DNA of 64,000 nucleotides from Sanderia malayensis (Eukaryota > Cnidaria > Scyphozoa > Semaeostomeae > Pelagiidae), in NCBI GenBank assembly GCA_013076295.1, contig RQOL01000718.1, positions 1,736,001 to 1,800,000 on the forward strand, read 5' to 3'. Position 1 is the first letter of the stretch; each line of letters begins with the position of its first letter. A program made the translations under genes and the position numbers. Under the pieces are notes generated by a model that did no database searches, had not been told where the DNA came from, and saw nothing but the letters and a program-made list of their open reading frames with translations. Below are positions 37,209 to 47,559 of this stretch, piece after piece.

Positions 37209-40200
37209 ATGGGACGACCAGGAGGAACATCAGCAGGAGATGAGAGCTTCGCTTTCAAGTATGTACTTTCTGCGATAGCTGCAACATGTGCAGAAACAGG
37301 TTAGTATAGGTACTAACTTATATTTTTGTTATAGGTATCTATAAGTTGCGTGTGTGGACACGTCGTAGTAATCAATATAACTTTTTTTTTGTTAAATTAG
37401 CTCATTGTATATTTTTGTTGTTGGGTATTATTGATATCGCAGAGATATACCCTGAATGTCACTACTTTTGTGTGGAAAGATAGATACCTCTAAACATGTT
37501 TTTCATCAGCAAATATTCCTAAAGACTTATAGAAACAACCCCAAATTCATGATCTTTTTCAGTGACATTTCCTCTCGATATAACAAAGACCCGCCTCCAG
37601 ACTCAGGGAGAGATAGCTGCACATCTTGCAGAAAAAGGTCGAGTTAAAAAATTGCCTTACAGAGGAATGGTTCGAACTGCATTTGGAATAGGTATTGTCA
37701 TATGCCAATATGCTTTGCTTTGTCATATGCTTTTTTCACAACCATATGCCATACATTTTTAAACTTAGAAGCAGTGGTCATAAGAGTAAACTTTTCTCTT
37801 ATCTTTATTTGAAAATTCAAAAACACATTTTTGTATTTAACACCATTTGTAAACACAATTTAAATATAATATGATCACACGCTATTCTTTTCCAGTTCAA
37901 GAAGAAGGACTTGCCAATCTTTGGCTTGGAATCACACCTGCTGTTCTTAGACATGTTGGTAAGACTTGGCTTCAAATTCTTGTGCATCTATTTGTGTCAA
38001 TGAGTTTGTGTATTTTTCAGTTGTCTCTCTAATATCTATCATTTTGTGCTGTAGTTTACACTGGTTGTCGAATGGCTTTCTATGAGTATTTACGTGATAA
38101 CGTGCTGAAAAAGGATGCAGATGGCTATTTTCCACTGTGGTAAGTAAGTCAGATGCATCTTTGTGCAGGTATTTATGCAAAAGTTAACACTGAATGTCTC
38201 AAATTGTCATTATATTTCAGGAAATCCATTGTTGGAGGCTTGTCTGCCGGTGCTGCTGCCCAGTTCATTGCCAGTCCCACTGATCTGGTCAAAGTTCAAA
38301 TGCAGACGGAAGGACGACGTGCTTTTGAGGGGAAGCCAAAAAGGTAACAACAAGAGATGTCACCAATTTACATCACTGCAGAGACCATAATCTGGTTGTT
38401 TTAAAAACAACCCGAAATATACTGCAGGGTTAGCTGTTTTTCTTCTTTTCCAGGATTAAAAATACATTACATGCATTTTTAAAGATAAGAGCTGAGTATG
38501 GATTTGTGGGGCTGTGGAGGGGCTGGTTACCCAATGTTCAGAGGGCTGCTATTGTTAACCTCGGAGGTAGGATACATTGATTTTACATTGTTGCAGGCCA
38601 GTATTGTAATATCCTCCACTGTACATTTTGTGGGCTTAAGCATTGATTTTCTAATTGATTGACTAATTGACTGATTGGCAAATACGCTTTGTAAGGTATT
38701 GGTTTGTGTGCTAAGCGCAGAAGGACCACACCACTGAATAGTCCAAGGCTGTTCTAAGCAATGCACCCTGGTCTTTCCTCTGAGACCACACCTCGCTGTT
38801 CCTTTTTGCCTTGCCTGGAGTTACAAAAAGTTGCAAAGTAAAATAGCAAATACTTTGTTCACACTTTTTGTGACAAGTGTGGACTGTGGCTCAAACCCAC
38901 AACTATTAAGATTAGTAGTCAAACAACCGAACCACTCGCCATCTTGCCAAACGTAAAGTATAACATTTTATTGCTTATAATACAACGGCGTTTTTTGACA
39001 GATTTAACCACCTATGATAGCGCAAAGCACTTCATCCTAAGAAATACTTCGTTACATGATAATTACGTCACTCATGCCTTAAGTAGGTAAGTAAATCTGG
39101 TTTCATGTTTTGTTTCTTTAACCGAGCCTTGTTATTTGTGTTTTTGATATGAATGTCCATTGATCTGAATATGCATGTAATGCATACATCCAGATAGAAG
39201 GATGCTTTAAGCATTCTTGATAAACGCTTAGCGTTAATAAACGCTTGATACAGTCAACTCTGTCTAATTCGAACACCCTGGGGAAGCGTGAGAATGTTCG
39301 AATTACAAAAAGTTCGAATTATAGAGGTTTATTTTATAAGAGTTGGTTCATTAGTGATCCTTGAAGGGATAGAGAATTTCGTTCGAATTAGACAGAGTTC
39401 GAATTACACGAGTTTGAACTATCCAGATTTGACTGTAGTTGCTCATTTTTGATTAAATGTAAATTTATGATTTGATGATATCATTCTGTTTATTTCGTCT
39501 TATTTCAGTGTATGTTCTGGTCTGGTAGCCGCGTCTTTGGGAACTCCAGCTGACGTAATCAAAACAAGAATAATGAATAACCCGGATCTGTATAAAGGCA
39601 CAATAGACTGTTTTCAGAAATCGGTAAGTTATTGTTGAGAAAATAGCTTCTATTAAGCAAGTATATCTTTCGAATAAAAGTTAGAATTTCCAACATTTCC
39701 AAACCTCAGTTTCCTATTTTTTGTTGTGCATTTTTCTTGACTGAACACCTTTCCATGTCTATGTTTATTTGTTTGAAAAATGTTGCAGCGTAGAAGGTTC
39801 ATCACGCAAATATTAAAATATTTCGACAATGTTTCCCAGGTTAAGCACGAAGGATTCTTCTCCCTATATAAAGGCTTCATTCCCACATGGTCTAGAATGG
39901 TAAGTTCTTATTGTTACTTGTTTCCTCTTTGACACACTGCAATAAGCCCCACCATTTAATCTTACACTGTGTATATTAGCTACATCTATTACAGTTGCAC
40001 TAACATGGCTAAATCTCTACATAGCGAACACAGTTAGCTTTCCGTTTAACGTAGTGACACCTCCTTAGGTGGACTTTATAAGGCCGCGTTTAGGTCGTGT
40101 CGAATTTAATTCAAACAAGATTTGAATTAAGTTCGACGTAAATGCGGCCGTATAAAGTCCACCTTAGAGTATCAATTTGACAATGGAGACAATCTTTGAT

Positions 40201-40302
40201 TTTGCTTTGTAAATAATTTTGCTTTTTTAGGCTCCATGGTCTCTGACATTTTGGTTAGTTTACGAACAAATTCGCCGACTGTGTGGAACGTCAAGTTTCT
40301 AA
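37209..40302 (+). CDS. SLC25A27: Mitochondrial carrier UCP4 (SLC25A27)
   Basis: An inner-membrane carrier of the uncoupling-protein group, with roles in proton leak and mitochondrial metabolite transport. Ten exons: 37209-37299, 37563-37691, 37896-37958, 38055-38139, 38221-38343, 38454-38566, 39002-39086, 39509-39623, 39840-39899, 40231-40302. All phases agree. Three mitochondrial-carrier repeats are marked by [20 protein letters not shown] and [14 protein letters not shown]4-type features are [44 protein letters not shown] and [13 protein letters not shown]. About 305 residues, normal for the family. Introns hold a tRNA-derived SINE (38680-38951), a MITE (39249-39437) and a long hairpin (40065-40166). 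Confidence 0.94.
38680..38951 (-). mobile_element. tRNA-derived SINE
   Basis: On the minus strand the head (about 38951-38880) reads GGCAAGATGGCGAGTGGTTC with a tRNA A-box form, and ends with the B-box-like GGGTTTGAGCC, about 72 nt in all. It resembles a Ser/Leu-type tRNA. A body of about 200 bases with CAGTGGTGTGGTCCTTCTGC follows. It lies in a UCP4 intron. The tail and boundaries are approximate. Confidence 0.55.
39249..39437. mobile_element. MITE-like element with TACAGT/ACTGTA ends (family 2-related)
   Basis: It begins TACAGTCAACTCTGTCTAAT and ends ATCCAGATTTGACTGTA. Repeated TTCGAATTA words and imperfect inverted ends resemble the element at 12445-12622. Non-coding, in a UCP4 intron. 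Confidence 0.6.
40065..40166. mobile_element. Long hairpin (about 50-bp arms), foldback MITE-like
   Basis: The left arm, TTAGGTGGACTTTATAAGGC, continues through GTTTAGGTCG to TTTAATTCAAA. It is mirrored by a right arm starting TTTGAATTAAG and ending AAGTCCACCTTA, with only a few bases in the loop. It lies in the last UCP4 intron and is non-coding. Transcribed, it would form a near-perfect RNA hairpin. Confidence 0.75.
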
Positions 40303-41130
40303 AGGATTTTCTTACTTTTTCCAGAACTGTTTATTGAAATACTTTTTTGAATAAATAAATGCAATATGTATTATGATTACGATTTATTTTTATTTGTTGC
40401 CTTTGAAGTGTAGGAGTGCTATGTCAATTGGGTGAACATATTTTTATTTTAGTAATTTGACCAAATTTTTCCAGTTTTTCTTTCAATCGAATACTCCTAC
40501 CTCTTTGAGTTTGATTGGATGTGAGTATTATCTTGAATTTTAGGAACTTGTTTACAACATATCAAGTTTTTGATGATGAATAGTAGCCGATAATTATTAT
40601 TAACATAGTGAATGAAAAACGAAGAATCAAATTGGAGCCCAGCATGAGAAAATAGTAAAAATCGCCTTTTTGCGATATTTTTGCACCTGTTATAAGTTGA
40701 TGCAGAGAGAGGATTCTGCATTCATTCAATTTGCAATTGAAATGTGGCTTCAAAAGAAACATCGCAAAATTTCTATTTGATCTTCTTATTTCGAAGTATT
40801 TACACCATGGTGATACATTCCAATTGCCCAATCATTTTGCAGAGTTTTGATCACGCGATTTTTACCCATTCAATTAACTCAGGGACGCATACAATTAGCG
40901 GTGATTTTATTTGACATCAAAATTGCTTCTTAAGAATCCATTTATTTCACATATCAACGAATACATGAGCAATTTTTAGTGAATAATTTATAATTTATTT
41001 AAACCTAATTGATTATTTATCAAATCCCAAACTTGTTCCTATAAGAATTATATGCAATCGCAACGAAATAATATATTTTTCTTCATTTTCATAGAAAGAT
41101 GGTTCCGAACCCAGTAGGGGATAAATTGTG
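40303..41130. other. Intergenic region after UCP4
   Basis: About 830 bp of AT-rich DNA containing the UCP4 3' end (an AATAAA-type word near 40350). No conserved coding signal or repeat was recognised. Confidence 0.5.
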
Positions 41131-41136
41131 CAATGG

Positions 41137-41143
41137 TATAAAA
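41137..41143 (+). promoter_or_regulatory. TATA box of the small secreted peptide gene
   Basis: TATAAAA occurs in GGTATAAAAGAAGG. A probable non-coding first exon follows, ending AGAAAG|GTAAGC at 41211, and a TTTTTTAG acceptor appears near 41600 ahead of the coding exon. Confidence 0.5.
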
Positions 41144-41669
41144 GAAGGAGTCAAACGTTTGTCTTTTACAGTTTCCATTGGCAATTCATCCGGAGAAGAT
41201 CTAGTAGAAAGGTAAGCTTTGAGAGTTATTTACACTTGCATGATAACATAAGAGAACCAAGATAGACTTACTGTTTCCGAGCAATTTACTCGCTTTTACA
41301 ACGGCCTTTTATGTTCTTCCATGTTATCCTGGCACCAGCTACTCGATGTTTCACTGATTTGCCATAGATTCTCATAGCTTGTAGCATATAGTTATGTAGC
41401 CTGTTCAGGCAGCTCTCGCACCTTGGTAAACAAAAACAAGCCTTTGTACAGTTGCACAATTCGATTTTCCCGTGCAGTTGTGATGGGGCTCTTGTTTTTC
41501 ATAGCTCACCAGACAGTTTAAAGCACGTGCAACCGATAACTGCAACCATTAAATCCATGTTTATCATAACACTTGTTCTTAACCATTGTGAATTTTTTAG
41601 CTTTCTTTTTCAACATCAACTGCTTGCATACATCATTTGAACCTTGTTTAAAAGACGATCAAGGACATC

Positions 41670-41915
41670 ATGAAGAACGCAATGATAATCTGCTGCTTTG
41701 TGACAATGCTGATCATCGGCTACCAGACCGAGGCTGTCTCTCTCAAACGCGGCTGCAAGAACGATGCCGCTGAGGCAGTTGTGGCTCACGAAAATGACGT
41801 AATGAGGAGCCACGAAGATGTGGCGAAAAGGGTTCTGGTTCCACCTGGTGGTTGCAAATACATCAGCCGTAAGTGTGATCAATAACAATGGCAATGTGTG
41901 TTTTGTTATGTGCAA

Positions 41916-41959
<44 letters not shown>

Positions 41960-42359
41960 TGCCAAATGCTTGATTTGCAATGGTAATCATTACCAACAGC
42001 ACAATGTATATCATCTTGGGCAGAGATAAGAGAGGGAGGGGGGGAGCAAACAAGGCAAACAAGGCTTATGCAGTTTTAGATGCAGTTGAATGGGAATTAA
42101 ATTGACCGAAAATGGATCCCAGAGAAACTAATGGGGTTACACATTGTCCCAAACAGAGAAAAGAGTCTATCTCAATCGATTCCACCCTTTTGAGATCTTA
42201 AATGCTAGCTGTTGCTTGTGTAAGAGCAGTCTTATAGAACCCTGCAATATTCTTTGTTCTCTTGTCATTGCAGTTGTTCTAACGAATGGTGAAACTCGTG
42301 AAATGAATGGTGTACAACTTCATTGTTCCAACGGAAATATAGAATACGTTGCTATATAA
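41670..42359 (+). CDS. Small secreted peptide precursor, 94 residues
   Basis: Not recognised by family. Two coding exons (41670-41868 and 42274-42359) join in phase to give 94 residues. A clear signal peptide spans about residues 1-22 (hydrophobic MIICCFVTMLIIG). Dibasic KR sites occur at residues 26-27 and 53-54. Cleavage at the second would release a ~40-residue peptide starting VLVPPGGCKYIS, with two cysteines (62 and 84) and ending NIEYVAI; a third cysteine (29) lies in the putative propeptide. The signal-propeptide-KR-mature layout is shared by cnidarian neuropeptide, antimicrobial and venom precursors, but nothing in the sequence proves any of these. A distant von Willebrand C-like pattern (CxY, NGE, CSNG) is another possibility. 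The TATA box and 5' leader exon support a real gene. Confidence 0.6.
41917..41958. repeat. (AG)n microsatellite
   Basis: About 20 consecutive AG dinucleotides lie in the intron of the secreted peptide gene. Confidence 0.95.
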
Positions 42360-43120
42360 CAAGACGAAGAATACAACGAACAACATGCAACTATATATGC
42401 TGTATAATTAACTATAAATGTAATTAATAACTTGTTAATTATGTTAATTTATTTGCCATAATAGCTAAAATTATGATGATAATTTATGGAACAAGTTTTT
42501 TTCTGCTTGTGAAACTGCGCTGACTCGCGTTGTCACTGCGATGGCGCCGGGACGGGAAGGATGTCCTACTACAACACAGGGCACAGCTCAGCTCAGTCAG
42601 CAGGTTTGGGTTTCTTCTTTGATGCAAGCCAAGCACAAGATTTGAATTGCAGATTTAAGGTTCGTAATGGTCAATTTAAGAAAGTGCTCTTTAATTCTGC
42701 AGTATTTGCTCCTATACTTATGTCAATTTGTTTATGAATTGAAGTTACTCTTCTCCTTGCCTAGGGTCTTTTCTTTGCTATCTAGTTTGTTGTTGCTGAA
42801 TGAAACCTTTCTTTAAGTATACCTAGGCCTTTTTTATCAGGCCAGCCAGTTCAATTTGTTTTTCTTTGAGCTCAACGTGGCTGATAGTCATGGCATGATG
42901 ATTTATTTAGCATTGTGCATCTCTATTAATTCAACCACAACTGAGCTTAAATAAGTGGATTAGCATTTAAGTTGAGTCCCTTGATGTCTTGGACATGTTT
43001 TTGTTCTGTAACCCAATTTTGACTAGCTAATAAACTTCATATATTTTATTAATTGTTATGGTATTCTTCAATAGGTTTGAAAGAAGTAAAAACTTTCTCT
43101 GGGCTTGAAAGAAACACACT

Positions 43121-46100
43121 ATGACAGCCAAAACACCAAGTGGTATTCTAAATGAATTAACAAAAAATAACAATCTGACCATCAACTACAATCCATCTGA
43201 AGAGTCGGGACCACCACACAAAAAGACCTTCAGGGTTAAAGTCTCCATTACCGGACTGGCCGGGATGGGGACATTTGAAGGATTTGGACAGAGCATCAAA
43301 GATGCTAAAAATGCCTCTGCAAACAATGCTCTACAGGCATACATGAGGACCGGCATTGAGTCAATGAAGAAACATTTGAAGATAAGTCCGACTGTTGAGT
43401 TGAACATCCTCTCAATGAGAGCAAAGGAGGAGGTGGTATATGAAGAACTGGAGCCCGTGCATGTTAAAAATACTCTCCCAGTTTCAACATTGCAGAGTAA
43501 AAAATCACTCCATGCAGCCTCACGCCCAACTCTTTATCGTCAGTTCATCAAGATCTGGAAAATATCTGTCACAGTACTGAGCAGTAAATTTGTCGGCCAG
43601 GGCAAGACCAAACAAGAGGCCAGAAACAATGCTGCAAGTAACGCTTTGGAATCTTTTCGACATGAGCTGATTCTGAAAGGAGCAAAACACGAAGAGCTTT
43701 CTCAAAATGAGGACAATGTGCAAGAGACAAAAAAAGAAAATGAATCAGATGAAAGGTAAATTTAGCTTTTTCATTGATTTATCTTTGATTTCTTTCTTCG
43801 TTATTAAGTAAAGGGTTGTGATGCCATCATAGAATATGCTGGTATTGCTATGCTTCTACTTCTACTTCTACTTCTGTGATGTTAATCAACAACTTCAATA
43901 CTGAAGGCTTTTGTTGATGTAAATTAAACAAAAATGATTACATAAATAAATAAAGGAAAGGATAAATAAGTTAGGCAACAGAGCAGTAACATTTCACATT
44001 ATGTAGTAACATTATGTTGCAGTATTGTGTTACGTTAAGTCCATCTTGCAAGCACCAAATAGCAGGCTGTTAGCTTCATTTTGTGGAATAGCCACTGTTT
44101 CTAGCTCCACTCACTTTGCTTGTGATGACTTTCTCTGAAATATGATGTTCATCTTGAAGCTTGTTGGCTTTATTCAATCCCCATTCCTCTTAAAATTTTG
44201 TTGTTTTTTTAATCAAACTCTTGTGATTATCGTGCAAAAGGATTTGGTTGATATTGTATAAGACTATCTCTAGAGACAGCAACATTTAGGGGAGGAGGGG
44301 ATGAGAGACGCATGCAAAGTTTGCAAAAGTCACAACTGCACCAGAAATTTTGTTACCTATTGTAGTTTTTGGTGTGGATAGGCAAGACGTAACAGCATTG
44401 TTAATTGAATGACTTCTATTTTCACACAGGACAGAAATCTTCAAACTGAATGAGATGACAGCAAAGTTGAAGCAAAGAACGCAGTATGAGGTCATGTCTA
44501 CAAGTGGACCGGCACACCTGATGAGATTTCGTGTAAAATGCATCGTTGGAGACAAAGAAACAATTGGAGACGGAATTGGGAAGAAGGCAGCAAAACTATC
44601 AGCGTCAAAGAAAATGCTTGAGCTGCTAAACAATTCAGAAAATATGATCAACTTGGTAAACAATGGTAAGTCTGTATTGGTATCCGAACTTCCAGGCCCG
44701 TCGAGAGCCAGCTCGGGCCCTGTGGCTATAAACAAATAGGTTATAAATTTGCTTTCCGTTAGCAAAACTTTTCGCGGGCCCTTCTTGAGGCCCGGGACCG
44801 GGAATTTACCCCGGCTACCCCCCCCTTCTCGACGGTACTGCGAACTTCCAGTTAACTTAGTTGGCGAGTTTCCAATCTAGTATTCATGTAGTCTCGCGAT
44901 GATAGCCAGTTACTAGTACATGATCTGATCTTTGGTTATCTTGTGGAATTTTGCAGGAAGCAATTCCAGGAGCCCCACACCAAACAGGCACGCCAAGACG
45001 AAGAAGAAAAAGAAAGTGAAGTCGCAATTCGAAATTGATATCAATTCAGACCCGATCACGTACCTAACGCAACTCTTGCAGCTGAGAAAAGAACCCAGTG
45101 CGACTTTTACATTCCTCGGAGAACGTGGCTCTAAAATCGACAGGAAATTTGAAATGGAGGTGGGTATTTATTATCACAGCAAAGTCCCGATGAATCGAAC
45201 TGGCGGTAACTCGAATCATGGATGTCGCCGACCAATTTATTTTCCCCTTGAAAGCTTTGTTCGTACTTTCTAATTCTTGGTAACTTGAGAATTTGTCAAC
45301 TCGAGCCTTTACTGTACCGTAAGAGTCTTATTTAGCAAGGAGGGCTTATTTAGTTCTCAATTCAGTTGTATATGTTTTTGAAATTGTTTTGGTCAATTGT
45401 TCGCAGCCCTTATTATCTTTTAAAAAGTGATTGGGTCTGTAACGCAGGCTAAGATAAACAAGGCAAGGTAAATTTTTGCTGTGTGTTTTGCGCACTTTAC
45501 ATTTGTCTCTCCTCCGCAGGCAAGGCTTGGCAATACTAATGAGTTTGTAGCAACCGGACTTGGGTCGACGAAGAAAGAAGCGAAAATGAGAGCGGCTGAA
45601 AATCTTTTAAAAATATGTGGTATCGATCGCCAGGAACTTCGAGAATCGGAAAACGAAATTAAAAAGGTATTTTGAGATTTTAAGTTCAGTACACCCGTTT
45701 TTTCCTAGAAGAAACTATGCAAAATGTTCGTACCAGGCTTTTTTAGTTTCTTAGGGTTTCTTACCTAATTATGGTACGAAAAGTTTCTTAGCAAATTTCT
45801 TTAAATTGTTGGGGTTTTGTTACAAATCTGTGGGAATGAAGTGCGTAAGTTGTTTTGAACATTGTTTCCCGTTAAAACAACATAGAAAGTTTCCTATGGT
45901 TTCTTATAAAGGGTTTCTTACAAAAAAATGGGTGTATTTGATTTCCTTCGTTTGTCAAGGTGTGCATTTCAGTTTGTGTTATTCCTGTGGTATCGATGCA
46001 AGTTGTGATTTTCTCATCCTCCCCTCTTAGGCATACCTCAGCGCTGCCATTGGGATGCCAAGGACAGCATCGGAACCAAGCAAGCCTTATCCGGTCTTCG

Positions 46101-46904
46101 AAGAGAAGCCACCCGTGCAACAAATCTTGGAAATCAAATGTCGTGCGCCTGGTGGGCCTGTGAACTCACGGATCAATCTTCAACAGCCCACTGACGTGGC
46201 TCAATTTAATCCCGTGCAGAAATTAGAGCTTATTGCTACCTCTGAAAGACTGAAAACTCTTTACAACGACTACGCAAAGGTAAGTTGTTTTTATTTGTAT
46301 ATGCATCCAGCTGCAATAAATGTGATCATCTTTCTGCAATATATTCACTCCTGCAATACCGTAAATCCTCGAATAAGCCCCCGGGGGCTTATTTGCAAAA
46401 ACAAAATTTTTGCCTGATTATTGTTCAATATTAAGCAAAATAAAAGCTATACGATGCAGCCAATTAATGAAGTTATTGGTTTAAACTTGCTGTCATTTGC
46501 AATACATTCACTAAGCAACTTCAATGTCTCGATACTTGGGCTCAATGCCCTTGCAAATGATTATCAGGATGGGGGCTTATTCGAGGGGAGGGCTTATTCG
46601 AAGGTGGGGTCTTATTCGAGGATTTACGGTATATTATCTCTCTCAGCTCATCTACTCTTCCAAATTATTCTTCTGCAATGCATCCACCTATTATTCTGCA
46701 GTATCTCTGATGGCATTGTTGTTATTGTAGAAGACTGATACGGAGCCATTTTCAACCGACCTCGCTGTTTTCACTACGCCACCAATGGTCTTCCAAGGCG
46801 TAGGCAAGTCCATTGAGCATGCGCACGACGATGCCGCCTCGCAAGCATTGGATTACCTGACAAAACACGGATTTCCCCAATCTAAAGAAAACGCAAAGGT
46901 ATGA
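43121..46904 (+). CDS. STAU: Staufen-type protein with several dsRNA-binding domains
   Basis: Staufen binds dsRNA and acts in mRNA localisation and Staufen-mediated decay. Six coding exons: 43121-43755, 44430-44665, 44957-45159, 45520-45666, 46031-46279, 46731-46904. Domains in order: a dsRBD (TPSGILNELTKNN to ASANNALQAYM); a degenerate dsRBD C-terminal half (GQGKTKQEARNNAASNALES); a dsRBD (EMTAKLKQRTQYEV to SASKKMLELL); a basic linker; the best-conserved dsRBD (DPITYLTQLLQLRKEP, ERGSKIDRKFEM, TKKEAKMRAAENLLKICG); and a C-terminal dsRBD5-like module (AVFTTPPMVFQGVGKSIEHA). The SGPPHKK and SGPAH elements and domain order match Staufen more closely than other dsRBD proteins. The final codons AAG GTA TGA could also be a splice donor, so a further exon cannot be excluded. 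A GC-rich leader exon probably lies at 42500-42603. Confidence 0.87.
44230..44340. repeat. Dispersed repeat shared with 53455-53575
   Basis: The segment shares an ordered series of words with 53455-53575: GTGCAAAA, TTGTATA, GGGGAGGA, GGGATGAG and GTGCA/ATGCA-type ends. It lies in a Staufen intron; the partner lies in a NAF1 intron. It is an old, non-coding dispersed element. Confidence 0.4.
45690..45936. mobile_element. MITE-like repeat (family 4), longer copy
   Basis: It begins TACACCCGTTTTTTCC and ends AAAAAATGGGTGTA, giving inverted ends. Internal AGAAACTATGCAAA and repeated TTTCTTA words match the copy at 30690-30826. It lies in a Staufen intron. Confidence 0.65.
46357..46631. mobile_element. 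MITE with TACCGTA ends (family 1)
   Basis: It starts TACCGTAAATCCTCGAATAA and ends TTATTCGAGGATTTACGGTA, near-perfect inverted repeats of about 20 bases. Internal GGGGGCTTATTCGAGG words echo the ends. It lies in a Staufen intron. Confidence 0.8.
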
Positions 46905-47559
46905 CTGAATTGACCCTCTGATTTTTCTAATCGCACTTGTGAAATTTAATAGGTATTGTAATTACTGCCGGGGCTGTATTAAAGTCGAATTATTACTTGC
47001 GCGACCAAGGGTCCCGCGCAGCCGCACCAATGCGAAGTCAATTTATTGGAGTTGGAGGTAGACAATGTTTGTGTAATGTAATGCTCATTTTTTGTGGATA
47101 CGACCTGGTATCCTGTACAGTGAAGCTTCTCTAACTTAATTGTTGTTACCCAGCCAAAAATGCGAATCTTGGCAATAGAAGGGCCTTTTATCTTTCTGGC
47201 TGGAGTCAGTTGGGGGACTACCAATTGTGTGAGCAACTACTCGTTGTTTGTATTGTTGTTGTTGCTGTTACTCGAACATCGAGGTGAATGTTTAGTGCTC
47301 GGGGGTTGCGTTCGTAAATCAATTTCATGTGGTGTATTTTGTATTCTTGTCGATTTGTGTAAGTTGTAGGTTATAGTGTAGAGAATTTCTTTGTATTGAG
47401 ATTTGAATTAATACATTTGTCCACGATTTCATAGTGTATGTTATGAAATAATGAAGATTGATGATCAAATATTCTTTCCATGTACCTTCAAAAAGCATTA
47501 GTATTGGTACTGCCCAGGAGCGTATATGATGTAATTGTATCATTAATGGCTGAGGCATT

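Noticed and set aside
41101..41211. Possible coding exon beginning MVPNPVGDK ahead of the secreted peptide
   Set aside because: It contains the TATA box (41137) and leads into a leader exon. The signal peptide at 41670 gives a better start.
43186..44765. Minus-strand open frames across the Staufen gene
   Set aside because: The plus strand carries in-phase dsRBD exons here; the minus frames are shadows.
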